From the NCBI GenBank assembly GCA_021234155.1, contig JAJEKV010000004.1:959813-1023812 (forward strand): 64,000 nucleotides of DNA. Reading direction: 5' to 3'. Below the pieces are notes generated by a model. That model did no database searches, had not been told where the DNA came from, and worked only from the letters and a program-made list of their open reading frames with translations. How positions within the stretch are numbered: the stretch's first letter is position 1; every line of letters starts with the position of its first letter. Origin of the DNA: Isoetes taiwanensis. Its lineage: Eukaryota > Streptophyta > Lycopodiopsida > Isoetales > Isoetaceae. The translations under genes were made by a program, and so were the position numbers. Shown in pieces: positions 23,046 through 33,559 of this stretch.

Positions 23046-25498
23046 TGTTGCCCCTTTTTGGGCAACATGGACCATCATGATACCTAGAGTTTCAAGATTG
23101 GAAGATACTTGTCAGAGTTTGGAAGACTTGTGGTTTCTTTTGAGGTTTCATCTTAAGTTACTTTCCTATTACTCATATGGTAAGAGTTAGTGTTATTTTG
23201 ATCCTGCTAGAGTTTGGAAGAAATTGGCTCAAGTTTGGAAGACCCTTGGGATCTTGGTTGTATAGCCTAATTCTTTCCTTTGAGGAAATTTTCTAGTTAC
23301 ATTCTTATTTCTTGAAGACCAGGCAAAGGATATAGCAAGCTATACAAGGAGTTATAAGCATGTTGCTCATATTTACTCATATGGAGCTAAATGGAGTTGC
23401 ACCAATGGTTTGGAAGTCACACCTATGAAGATGTCACTTTAAAGGTGAATTTTGCTCTTGTTTAGGCCTTGAAGATTGGAAGACCTTTTTAGAAGTTTGG
23501 AAGACCCTAGGGCCTTGAGCAAAGTTATGAGGTATGATTTGAGCTTTGGAGATAAGATCATGTGCTGCTGTGGGTTTCCATCCTTTATCCATTTCATCCA
23601 TTCCATATCCACTTTCCTTTCATCTTTTATACCCCATTTCCACCTTGTCATGCCTTCTTTCATTACTTCACTACCTATATTTTTATTGGCCTCACCTCCA
23701 CTTGTGAATTGCTCTCAAGAGATCATGAAAAACTTCAAGAGCAAGGAGGCTTGAATTTTACTTTCATCTTATTTCCCCAAATCCTGCCATAGCCTTTTTT
23801 TTTTCCTATCTTTTCACCCTCTTCCTATGATTTTTCACCATTCCCAAGGTTGAAAACTCATTGACCATGGTCAAAATGGGCAAAATTTCAAGTATCTCAA
23901 TTTGACTTGAAAACACTCTAGATTTGGAGCTTGGCAAAAATAGCTATGTTGGCCTTTCCAAAATTCAAAAAGACTTTGGAAAATTCCTCAAATATTATTT
24001 CTTGGGATGCGTGCCATAAAAAATAAAAAAGAAAAACCTATTCTAGCCTATTTACCCTATCTATTTCTACATCATTCCACGTCACCCCCCCCATTTCCAT
24101 TCTCATTTCCACGTGGCGGCGGGGGCGGGGCCCTGGCGGGGTGTCCCTCTCAAGGGCACGCATGCTATTAGTCGGGTCAGCATTAAGCCTTATATACATG
24201 AGCCTCCGTAATCATTTTAGCCTGTGGATATATGGCCTTCAAGAATTTTTCGATGAACCCTAAGAAATAGGGGAACTCAAACCGGCCAATTCGTGCCATA
24301 ACTTGATTGAATCCCGCCAATTTTCTCCCGAAATCAGCTCCTGAACCTTTTCCGAGACCTCGGTGATCCTCTGTGGCACTTGGTTTGATAGAAATTGCTC
24401 AAATTAGGCCTAAAATCACTCGGCCGAGCTAGTTTTGGGGAAGAACAGTTCTTAAGCCAGCATCACAGATCAAATCATCACCCCCCTGAGATATATACCT
24501 CTGTGATCTGGGCGATTTCTATATTCCTGATATTCTCTTGATCTGTTCTACCTCAAATTCTGCTAATCCTGCTCGAGATTGAAGATTGACTGTATTTTGA
24601 TTGAAGACCGACTCTGTTGTGACTTATTTGACATCAAAACTCCTACTGCTACTCAAATTATCTTATTATTTTCTCTTTCTGATAATTTTTGGGTTTTCAG
24701 AAGTTGACAATGCCTTGGGATCTGTTCTCAAGCATTATCCCGGTATTACTTGCCGAGAATTCTAAACTCCTCGTGATATCTTATGATTTGAATGCATATT
24801 CATTGCCTGGACAAATAGTGTTTCCATCTTCTTTTGTTTCAAGTTGTTCTGCCTGTCTAAACTAATAGAAACCAGATATTTAAAGTAGAATCCAAATTAA
24901 ATAGTCGTGTCCCATTCTTTAAAAGGTTTGAGTATTGCTTATATGTAAAGAAAACAAAGAAAAAATAGTTTTTTCCATAACTGTCATAAACTGTGACAGA
25001 AATCGAGACTTTGGCCCATCTCAGTAAATATCATAGTGTTTGCTTGTCAAGAAAACCTTATGCACATGATCTAGAGTTTATTTTGAAGCTGTTTATACAA
25101 ATTCCAACTCAAGATTCATCACCAAACTATATTTGCAAATTTTGGCTCTCTGTTTTGGCATTGACCAATTTTTTACTGAACTTTGACATAGATTTTCTTG
25201 GCCTTCCTCTATCCAAATCGAGTCAGACTTTCACCAGTAGCTTCCTCCACTTGTCTATAAACCATACCAAAAATCAAAACTCAAAAATCTTAAAGGGTGT
25301 GACTGCTAAACTGATTTTTGTTCTGACAGTTTTTTTTGCTTCAGGGACTGTAGTGATTTTGAGAAATCTAGCATTTCAAATTGAGTTCTTTTGCTTTATA
25401 TGATCGAGGATTGATCACCCTAAGTGATCTGGAGGTCCTGACCAGTTTGTTTGCACTTCCTTTGAGGTTAGACTAAAATTCCAGGTTTTAGGCTAACA
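23046..25498 (+). repeat. LTR A, right arm
   Basis: 2453 bp, starts TGTTGCCCC and ends TAGGCTAACA. Both ends are foldbacks: TGTTGCCC pairs with GGGCAACA within the first 22 bases, and the last 30 bases pair TTAG...AAAA with TTTT...CTAA. It forms an inverted repeat of about 2.45 kb with 20291-22770 around a short loop. Confidence 0.93.
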
Positions 25499-26525
25499 TT
25501 TATGGAGGTCCTACCGAGATATAATCTTCCCCAAGATCATTCTTGGTGCTGTTTTCATTCTGCCATTGTTTTCATTCTGCCATGTTTATCACACTCTGTT
25601 TCTTTCCATTGCCTTGAGAACAAAGAAAAAGTCGTTGTTGAAGATGCTACAGAAAGAATACCCTGAAGAAAGAATGCATGAAGATGCTGCAGATAATGCT
25701 TCTTGAATATTTCAGGAAAGCCAGCAAGAAGCCAGCCCTCCACGAATTTCAAACCTTTTTTTTGTTCCCTGCCATAAAAATCAACTCTTTTATCTATTTC
25801 TTGCGTTTCTTGCTAGCTGCCAAGACCCAACTGTGACAAAAAGCCTGCATACAAAGCCTGCATACAGAGTTTGCAGAGGAAAGAAAGCAGAAAGAAATGT
25901 GAATGCCAAGCCCGCTAGCTCTGTGTTTGCGCTGAACCTGCAAAAGAGCAAGAAAGCAAGGAAATGGGAAGGAGAATAGAAGCAAAATGCCTGTTGCCGA
26001 TCTACAGAAGAAAGGAAATCAAGAATAAAAACCGTGTTGAAGAAGAGCCATCCGCCATAGCCGCTGTTCTCGTTGCCGCCCGCTTACAGAAATAGAGAGA
26101 AAAATATTTTCTGCCCTTTCTTGAAAATTGCCACGTCCACCTTTTCCACCATAATTTCCCTTTTTCACTCTCCTTTGCCCACGTTTAATTTTGCCTTGCT
26201 TTTCCCTTTTGCTTTTTGTTTTGCCACACTCCAAATTTTCCTCCACGTTGCCCCATTTGCCCCTTGTTATTTTTACCTACTCTCTTATTATGCCTTATCC
26301 ATCTACTATAGCCTACCTTACCTTGCACACATTATTACCATTTTTTGCACCTTCACACATTTTGTTTGGGCGTGCCCATCTCTCTAAGACCATTGCCCCA
26401 TGCATTTCAGCCGTACCCCAAGGCCAAACTTATCATTACTCTTCTATATCTTTCTCATGGCACATATCATTATGGTGTTGTTACATAGTATAGATGTATG
26501 CTTATGTACACACTACAAGTTATAT

Positions 26526-26796
26526 TTTGGTGTTGGAGTACACCCTAAAACCTCCAAGTATTATTATCATTTTATGGTGTTGGAGTACACCCAAAAACCT
26601 CCAAATATTATTATTATTCTATGGTGTTGGAGTACACCCTAAAACCTCCAAATATTATTATCATTCTATGGTGTTGGAGTACACCCTAAAACCTCCAAAG
26701 TTTTATTATCATTCTATGGTGTTGGAGTACACCCTAAAACCTCCAAAGTTTTATTATCATTCTATGGTGTTGGAGTACACCCTAAAACCTCCAAAT
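26526..26796 (+). repeat. Six-copy 47/48-bp tandem repeat
   Basis: Units start at 26526, 26573, 26620, 26667, 26715 and 26763, each beginning TATGGTGTTGGAGTACACCC. The first units are 47 bp and the last full units 48 bp. Only the late units keep one reading frame (MVLEYTLKPPKFYYHS per unit), which argues against selection for protein. Confidence 0.93.
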
Positions 26797-26833
26797 TATT
26801 GTACTCAAATGGAGAAGAAGAAGTTGAAGCATT

Positions 26834-26854
26834 TGGGCCGAGGGGACCGGCCCA
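26834..26854 (+). promoter_or_regulatory. Stem-loop upstream of LTR B
   Basis: 6-bp stem TGGGCC/GGCCCA around the loop GAGGGGACC, 17 bases before LTR B. The loop is identical to that at 23006-23026, while three of the six stem pairs differ with matching changes on both sides. Confidence 0.78.
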
Positions 26855-26871
26855 TTTTTGTTTACATGAGA

Positions 26872-27510
26872 TGTTGACCGGTTTTTGGCATTCCCGTCAA
26901 CATGGTAAAACCATGTAATCTTGTATGCTTAAAAGTGGAAGGGGGGTCAATTATAAAGCCCAAATGTTGTAAAGGTCTAAGGCACCAAAAAATTAAAGGG
27001 CCTAGATCTAGTTTAAATTTAAGGGCTTCTAAGATTTTTTGTTAGTGGTTGAAGAGGGGTACATTATCTAAGGCTAGGATGAAGAGGCAGAAATGAAGGG
27101 TAAAGATGAAGAGGCAAAAAATGATGGTGGAGATGAAGTGGTTGAGATGGATGGATGAGATTAAGGGGCAAGAATTATAAAAGAAAAATGAGGAGCACGA
27201 GCTCCTCCTCTCTCCCTGATCCACGATTCTTGAGAGGGTTCAGAGACCTCTCTTGATCATGGATTCAGAGGCCCTCCATGTTTCAGAGGCATGGAGGGCT
27301 ATTTACATTGTATTTCCTTCTTTTGTTCTTATAGATTGAAGATTATTTTGGGCCCAAGATTTTTCTTTATTTCTTGCTTCTGTCCAATCCATTCTAATCC
27401 ATTCTGTTTTGCATTGTAGCAGCCCTCTCATTCTTTATCTTGCAGCATCAAATCTTGATTCTTGCCTCTTGAGGCCACTTGTTGGGGATTGTGGGGAAAA
27501 TCCGTCAACA
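26872..27510 (+). repeat. LTR B (single copy)
   Basis: 639 bp from TGTTGACCGG to CCGTCAACA. The preceding ACATGAGA abuts the start much as purine-rich ATGAGA/GGAGA sequences do in plant LTR elements. It shares only the first ~25 bases in outline with LTR A, and the bodies are unrelated by eye. There is no second copy in the window. Confidence 0.7.
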
Positions 27511-28365
27511 GACCCCGTCCTCACGGAGGCAATAGCTCTCAGTTTCTTCATAGATATATGAGCTTTCAAGTACTGGTGTGGGCCATGTTCCAGTGATGTA
27601 TTAACCTACGTGCGATAGTGCTCTGTCTTAGGCTTCACAAGAGTGGCTACATTCCACAGAGTGGTAGCAAAGCGCTCATTCAGGTGCGCCTCCTGTCCCT
27701 CGGCATCAGGCATAGCCACAATCTGTTGGTAGTCGATAGACCATGTTGCGAACCACCCCTTACAATGCTCTCGCCATACTCTCTTCAGCCATTGTAGCCC
27801 TTGTGCCAATAACAAAGCCCTAGGGGAGAAGACGATGTGCGTCCATGCTATTGACCTTATGGAATATGCAAGATGTCTGCTCATAGCGGAATGTTGCCGG
27901 GGCCAAAAACTAGTCTCATAAAGCAAAATTTGATAAGGCACCGTGTCCTTTACACCTAGGTTGTATGTCAAAAAGGCCTTTTGCACCGTCTCTAGCTTAT
28001 CCCAGGTGTTCTTGCTAACCGCTGAACCCCAGATCTCTATCCCATACAACAGTACTGGTACAACGAGTGCTCTGAACAGGTGTGCTCTACGTGCCCAATC
28101 GCAGAGGCCTATTCTGTAGCAGCTATTCTGCATAGCATAGAGAGCTTTCCATCCTGTGCTGACCCTTTTTCCCACACAGTCATCCCATAGCATGCTAGTG
28201 GAGAAGTCGATTCCCAGATACTTGAAGGTTCTTACGACATCCACCTTCTGCCTCTGTAATAGAGATCTGGGATATCATGCTGCGAGGAGAGGATTGCCAG
28301 GAGCTTAGTTTTCTGCAGGTTCACTAGTCGATACCAGCCAGAGTCCCTTTCACTTATGGGTTAGG
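27511..28365 (-). pseudogene. LINE reverse transcriptase C-terminal segment
   Basis: The long minus-strand frame (27606-28244) reads KYLGIDFS, a Trp/Lys-rich segment with VSTGWKALYAMQNSCYR, and VPVLLYGIEIWGSA. These are hallmarks of the region after the reverse-transcriptase core in LINE ORF2. Upstream (to about 28365) NLQKTKLLAIL is the counterpart of the NLAKTK segment at 35.12/47.89 kb, and homology ends there. It is therefore a 5'-truncated LINE. After the stop at 27606 the protein continues in another frame toward the zinc finger at 20.2 kb. The right target-site copy GACCC is at 27511-27515. Confidence 0.87.
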
Positions 28366-28742
28366 ACATCGTCTTTTTTTATTCTTTTTGAAGCAAAATC
28401 TTATGTTTTATTAGACTAGGTTTTTGGGTGCCCATATATGCCTAGTATTTTGAAATTAAAGTTCCTTAAGCAAGCGATTTAGTTTTATGTGGATCTGGAA
28501 TTTGCATCCATACTGTTGTGGTTGTTATTCTTGGCTTCTAGGTGACTGTGTCTGGCCAATTTTGTCACAGCATCTATATTGGGTGCGCGTGCTCGTGGCA
28601 CACTTTTCCTTGGCCACTTGACCTTGATTCCTTGGATTCTGGCTATCTTGGAGCTGTGTTGCAATTATCTGGGAGATGCATATGCCTTTGTCCCGTATCT
28701 CTTTGTTCTTTGCTATATTGTTTGTTGATTGTGTTGTTTGGG
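28366..28742. other. Flank, partly the left arm of a TIR element
   Basis: No coding signal. The last bases (TTGTTTGGGTGCA) match TTGGTTTGGATGCA in the TIR of the 47.9-kb element, so the arm of a related element begins somewhere here. Confidence 0.45.
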
Positions 28743-28746
28743 TGCA

Positions 28747-29126
28747 GGGTAGAAGCACAGAAGGGTGGCTAAAAAACAGGACACCTAGTTTACAGTTACA
28801 TTATGTAAAATGTAAGTTACCAAAATGCTTAATACACGTGATTAACAAAAATAATTTTGATGTTATCGTTTACAAGCATAGGAAATGGTGGTATTACAAA
28901 GTGAACAAATGTAAAAATAAATATACATTAATTTACATTTTCCTATTGTAAATGTAAAAAAATATAGTAATATGGGAAAATATATATTTTCCCATATTAT
29001 AGTATCCATGATGTATTTTTACATTTATGCTTGAATAGAATAACAAAGATCAAAATTCCGTTTAAAAATGTAATACGTTTACATCAATTTGCAAGAAATA
29101 TGAGATACCCTTCTGTGCTTCTACCC
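28747..29126. mobile_element. 380-bp MITE inserted at TGCA
   Basis: Terminal inverted repeats GGGTAGAAGCACAGAAGGGT (28747-28766, and its complement 29107-29126) enclose A/T-rich DNA with no coding capacity. TGCA is duplicated on both sides (28743-28746, 29127-29130). Removing MITE and one TGCA gives GGGTGCATATTCACATGG, matching GGATGCATATTCACACGG in the related element at 48.0 kb. This confirms the boundaries. TGCA is its own complement, so the exact TSD limits could shift. Confidence 0.9.
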
Positions 29127-29400
29127 TGCATATTCACATGGGGGGTGGGTCCGGGTATTGAGAGTTGTTGGATGGGCATATTTGCAAATTATTCTTCGAT
29201 TTAGGCTGTAGACCTCGTTTGTGGGGTATGCTCGTACAAGTTTGGGTATATTGTATAGCAAGGCTTGTGAAATACTATAAGGTTTGAGGTAATATACTAA
29301 ATGGTGTTGATTTCATACATAAATTATACGATTTTAGGGATTACAAAAAGGGTTCTTGCTACCCTACATCACCCCTCGTGTGAATATGCACCCAAGCCAA
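29127..29400. mobile_element. Compact relative of the 47.9-kb TIR element
   Basis: Begins TGCATATTCACATGGGGGG and ends CCCCTCGTGTGAATATGCACCC, an inverted repeat. The interior matches both flanks of the 0.44-kb array in the element at 47916-50604: GTGGGGTATGC...GTATATTGTA, then TGTGAAATACTATAAGGTTTGAG. The tandem units are absent here. It is probably the unexpanded form. Confidence 0.8.
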
Positions 29401-30599
29401 AGGGGATTTCAGATTATGTTAAAAACATTTACTCAAACATGTAGCTTGAATATAGGCATATTACAATATAACTAGTCCATAATATCCCATATCCTCTATA
29501 TCTTCGAGAACCTATAAGGTAGCAACATAAAGCAACACAACATATATGATAAAGCTTCAAATGTAGAACAATGTTCTTTGTTTGAAAAAAAGAACCACAA
29601 TCCATGAAACATCAAAATTACAAAGTTACATGTAACATAAAAGCTTACCTTAAATTGCTTATAACATAGAAGCTTACGTTTAATTTGACAACAAAATATC
29701 TTACAACAAGAATATTTTATACCAATCTGCAAATGTAAATATTGAAATTATTGTCCTCCATATTTTCCTCTTACAGAACCTAGCTTCCAACTTATCATTG
29801 TTTTCCCCTTTCTTGGAGGAAAACTAGTTAACAATATAAAAATGATTGGCCAAAATAACTGACTTTTATGAGGTGATAACCTCCTTCATTAAACCATTTT
29901 TCATAATCGACATAGGTATTTTTAAGTCTTCTTTTGCATGATTTCATGGTACAGATTTCTTAGCGGTGACCCCTCTAATCACTCAGAGATTTGGAAGTAG
30001 AGACTATGTAGCACCAGTCATAGCACTAGTCCCTCTAAGCCCCCAGAGATTTGAAAGTAGAGATTTTATAATACCGATTGTTTATGCGCATAAGAATATG
30101 TACATAAATGTTTATCCAAAAGCCACAATAGAAGCTACTATAACACCACCATAAAAACAATTGGTGTGGTAGATAAAGAGATGATGTTCCATGTGATCCC
30201 AATTTTTGGCAACTACCATTTTCCCAAGTTTCATTGATGACTTTTAATAATTTATGGTTATTTCAAAACCTCTACAGCAAGAATCACGTTATAGAACTAG
30301 CACTTGTGAGGGACATCAGGCTAACGGGTCTGCTTTATTGGTAGATGGCATAGTGTGTAATGTCCACCTAACCATATTGTGACAGACACTGCATAGAACG
30401 ACACAACTATGCCATATGTTGCTGGAACAAGTGCATGTGCTATAGCTTCCAATGCGAATGAGACCGTTGCTATTGGTGCAACCCCTGGCGGTATTGCTGA
30501 TGCAAGAGCAGTCTCTGCTGTTGGAACCCCTCGGGGTGTCGTTGATGCAAGTGCAATTGCTGGTGCTACAACACCCAAGTTGTTGCTACCTCAAGTGCA
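29401..30599. other. Intergenic
   Basis: AT-rich. A two-copy repeat CAGAGATTTGGAAGTAGAGA occurs near 29983 and 30044 (second copy CAGAGATTTGAAAGTAGAGA). The Ala/Gly-rich frame at 30409-30600 comes from a GTTGATGCAAGTGCAATTGC-like repeat and matches no known family. Confidence 0.5.
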
Positions 30600-33205
30600 C
30601 ATGCCACCACTTCTAAGTAGGATGTGCCTATGTACGGTCTCCTGGAATTGTAGGGACTCACTATGGTAGAAGGGAGATAACTTGATCTTATAGCCAGGGA
30701 TACATGCTTCATTTTCCATGGAAACATGAGAATATACTGGTCGGAGGATCATAGATCTGCAAAAATATCAACACTACTTACTGTTCAATGAATGCACATG
30801 CAAGCGGGGTGCATGGCGGCATAGCCTGTTATTACAAGACATCCTTGACATATTTGGTTTCATTATACAAGGCAGATAGGTAAAAAGCTTTCATCACATT
30901 ACATTGCAGAACAACAATGTGAAATGTTTTATGTTCTTGATCGCCACCCTAGAACATTCTAAAGGAGAGTATTACATAAGCTTATGCAGCCTCTTGGCAA
31001 CATTTCTTTAGACCAGTAGGTGCAATACATGGTGCATCTGTATGATCCTAATATGGTCCAAAACATAGTGCCATCGCAATCTGATCCCTCGTTGACTATA
31101 ATGGAGGCAGATGTCATCCACTGCTTCTTACGGCTCATAAATGGCAAGGCAACAAATCTAGATGGCAGAACTATTAAAGTGGGTTGGATCTCAGATCGCC
31201 CCTAGACTAGTTTGTTCAATAGAGCCCTACATGGAGGCTTCCCTACGCAATGGACCGTCAGCAGAGTATTCCAATATTTAAAGTAGGGGATCGATATTGT
31301 CCTGCCAATTACCATACGATTATGTTCAATTCTTTGTTGACAAAATTGTTTGCAAAAATCGTTGAAGACATGTATATGCGCACTTGGACAGACCGGTTTT
31401 TGACATAAGCATTCTGTAGTTGATTGTTACATTACGCATCCTACTAGAGGACAACAAAATTAGAAGACAGGATATGTACTGCTGTTTCATGGATTTTGCA
31501 AAGGCTTTTGACACTGTACCTAAGGAAAAGATGTGGGAGAGATTATCATAGTTGGGCATTTCACACGAACTCCAAAATGCAATATACATGCTATATGAAA
31601 TAGTCACGGGTCAAATGCCTCCATCATGTCACCCTATGGACAATAGTGTCAGAGTGCGTCAAGGATGTCCACTGCCTTCCACACTATTTGAATTGTATAT
31701 TAATCAACGAAAAAAATGGCTTGCCTTCTATAAAGGGGGAGGGGCTCAACCCACTAATTACCGCATTAGATAATTGATATATGCAGATGATATGGACCTA
31801 TTCCTTGGAGTAGCTTCGCGGCGGATCCTTCCAGGTTTTGTGTTATGCCACTAACGTGGCTTTTCTCCTCTTTGCTTCCCAAAGCATAATGTTTTCTGTT
31901 CTGGAATGAGAAGAATCAAGCAAATCCGACAGCCCTTACTTCCATTTCCATTTTTCAAACGGTTCTTGGGGAGGCAGATTCTTTTCCTTTCATGCAGAGA
32001 CACACCAAAATGGCGAATCTTGGCCTATAAGGTGGAGTAGATATGATACTATCCTGGTAAGATAAGCTGCTTCTGGTTTGAGCATCAAAATTCTTAATTT
32101 TGAGATTTTGTCCTATGAGGCAGCTATTTTCTTCTCTTGTACTTTCTTACTAGCAGAAAGATTCAGGTTTACCAAGTTTGATCAGATTTTTCTTTCAAAT
32201 CAGAAGGTTTATTGTGGGATTTCTTAGAAGTATTAAGGATTGAATCGAAGTTGTATAATACTGTATGCCAGGGCAGAAAATAGCTTCTTCAAGTGCTGAT
32301 GCTTGATTTAAATTTCCAAAAATCTGGAGCTTTCTCAAGTAATCATACTTGGATAGCCGCTCAAATACTGATGTTTGAGTGTAAGATTTTGGTACTGATA
32401 AGCCAAATTACAGGTTTCCATTCTAAGTACTGATAAGCTTGGAATAGGTGCACTCGATACTGCTATGTCGAGATGCTTGGAATTTAATGCTATACTGATG
32501 CAGATGTATAACTCCATCCACTTCTTATTACTTCTGGATTTTATGCTGTGAATCTTCATACATTGAAAGAATTTTCGGGAGCCTTCTTTCCTAGCATCAT
32601 CTTGGCTACTCTACAGGAGGATCTTATGCTATCAAGACTTATTTGCTATCAGAGCAGTATTTGGGCTTCATGTATATCAGTAAGCTTGTGTTAGTAGAAA
32701 ATGAAGATGTCGAGATTACTCCTGTAGTAATTCTCTACTAACATCAAGCATTGTACTTCTTTATTTATATATAATATAAAAAATCTCTTACCTTCAAAAA
32801 AAAAAAAAAAAAAAAAAATGGACCTATTAGCTCATACTCTAGCAAGTGTACAGAAGCATCTGGACGCACTGAGCACTTTCTGTCAGGACACTGGAATGCA
32901 GTTCAACTGGCAAAGACCATGGAACTCCTGGTATCATCTCCTAGACATCATAAACACCTTACTTGACTTAACAAGATCAAATACATACATACAAATATTT
33001 TAAAGTAGAGCTCACTACCACCACATGGGACACCTATATCCAACAATGAGTAATGGCAGGTTGGAAGGCACTTTATGTCATGCAGAACAATTGCTACAAA
33101 GCATAGCTCTATGATTGGTTCCATCAGACATACTTGTTGAGGGTCTTGATGGAACCAGTTCTTTTATATGGAATGGAAGTATAGGGACCAGTGATACCCC
33201 TTGCC
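30600..33205 (+). pseudogene. LINE relic with endonuclease start and reverse transcriptase
   Basis: The plus strand reads TVSWNCRDSL (30635-30665), which resembles the start of LINE endonucleases, then broken sequence. AELLKW appears near 31165, CCFMDFAKAFDTVPKEK (31480-31530) is reverse-transcriptase block A, VRQGCPLPSTLFELYI (31650-31700) is the next block, and YADDMDL (31780-31800) is the catalytic core. Sequence resumes after a retrocopy insertion at 32818 and continues to about 33205 with VMAGWKALYVMQNNCYK and EPVLLYGMEV. Many stops and frameshifts make it dead. It belongs to the same family as the LINE at 27.5-28.4 kb. Confidence 0.83.
31803..32817 (+). mobile_element. Poly(A)-tailed retrocopy inserted in a LINE
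   Basis: ATGGACCTATT occurs at 31792-31802 and again at 32818-32828. Between them lie 1015 bp ending in a run of about 23 A. Without the insert the LINE reads on through YADDMDLL. TSD length and poly(A) mark LINE-mediated retroposition. The body has no long frame and resembles a 3' UTR or non-coding transcript. TATAATATAAAAAATC about 30 bases before the tail could be its polyadenylation signal. The source gene is not identified. Confidence 0.9.
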
Positions 33206-33559
33206 AGTTGGTAAGTTTGGAACCAGTCTAGGATGTCTTTCTGACTCCAGTTTAGGAGTCAAGTCCATAGTTCTGTATCCACTTCTTCTAAGAAGCAAGA
33301 TTCTTGCCTCTATAGCATGACGCTCCGGAGCAAGGCATGCTCTATTGCCAGAAGGTAGCGAACATGAAAGACACCCGACTTTCAAAATCTAGCCCACACA
33401 CTGGCCATGGGTCCACACACAGTAACTCGACATATGTTTCCTTAGTAAACCTTAGGATGCCAGTGCTCTAGAAACGGTCAAAATAGCACACTACAAAGGC
33501 CAGATTAATCCCATACTAGCCCTTGACCCACCCCAGTACTTCTTATCATCTTTGTTATA
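33206..33559. other. Junction between two LINE relics
   Basis: No recognisable coding sequence. Holds two partial inverted words (GACTCCAGTTTAGGAGTC near 33242). Confidence 0.45.

Larger units (their letters stand above)
25499..26871. other. Unique internal part of the composite
   Basis: No gag/pol similarity. From 25550 to 26050 it is A/G-rich on the plus strand, then C/T-rich to 26400, then a tandem repeat (26526-26796) and a stem-loop (26834-26854). Tract composition differs clearly from the LTR A arms. Confidence 0.7.
20291..27510. mobile_element. 7.2-kb composite LTR element with head-to-head LTRs
   Basis: The ends are TG (TGTTAGCC, 20291) and CA (GTCAACA, 27510), with GACCC duplicated at 20286-20290 and 27511-27515. 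Removing the element and one GACCC restores the minus-strand LINE reading frame (RTGSHHLRI across the junction, compare RMGSHDLRI at 53.25 kb). In order it holds an LTR-like arm A (20291-22770), a 275-bp spacer, arm A in the opposite orientation (23046-25498), 1.37 kb of unique DNA and a different LTR B (26872-27510). No gag or pol is present, so it needed enzymes from elsewhere. It is not DIRS-like, since DIRS elements make no target-site duplication. It is either a rearranged non-autonomous retroelement or the product of template switching before integration. Confidence 0.85.

Noticed and set aside
20386..25403. A 136-codon frame identical at 20386-20796 (-) and 24993-25403 (+) as a duplicated gene
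   Set aside because: Both copies lie in the inverted LTR A arms, so identity follows from the repeat. No domain is recognisable.
20291..25498. DIRS-type element because of inverted termini
   Set aside because: No tyrosine recombinase, TG...CA ends, and a clear 5-bp target-site duplication around the larger unit.
26526..26796. CRISPR-like array
   Set aside because: Contiguous repeats without unique spacers, in plant DNA, with no cas genes.
20291..27510. LTR A and LTR B as two LTRs of one ordinary element
   Set aside because: Lengths (about 2.45 kb and 0.64 kb) and bodies differ. Only the terminal foldback pattern and the upstream stem-loop are shared.
30409..30669. Ala/Gly/Thr-rich protein
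   Set aside because: Built from a short internal repeat with open frames on both strands. It lies just before a dead LINE.
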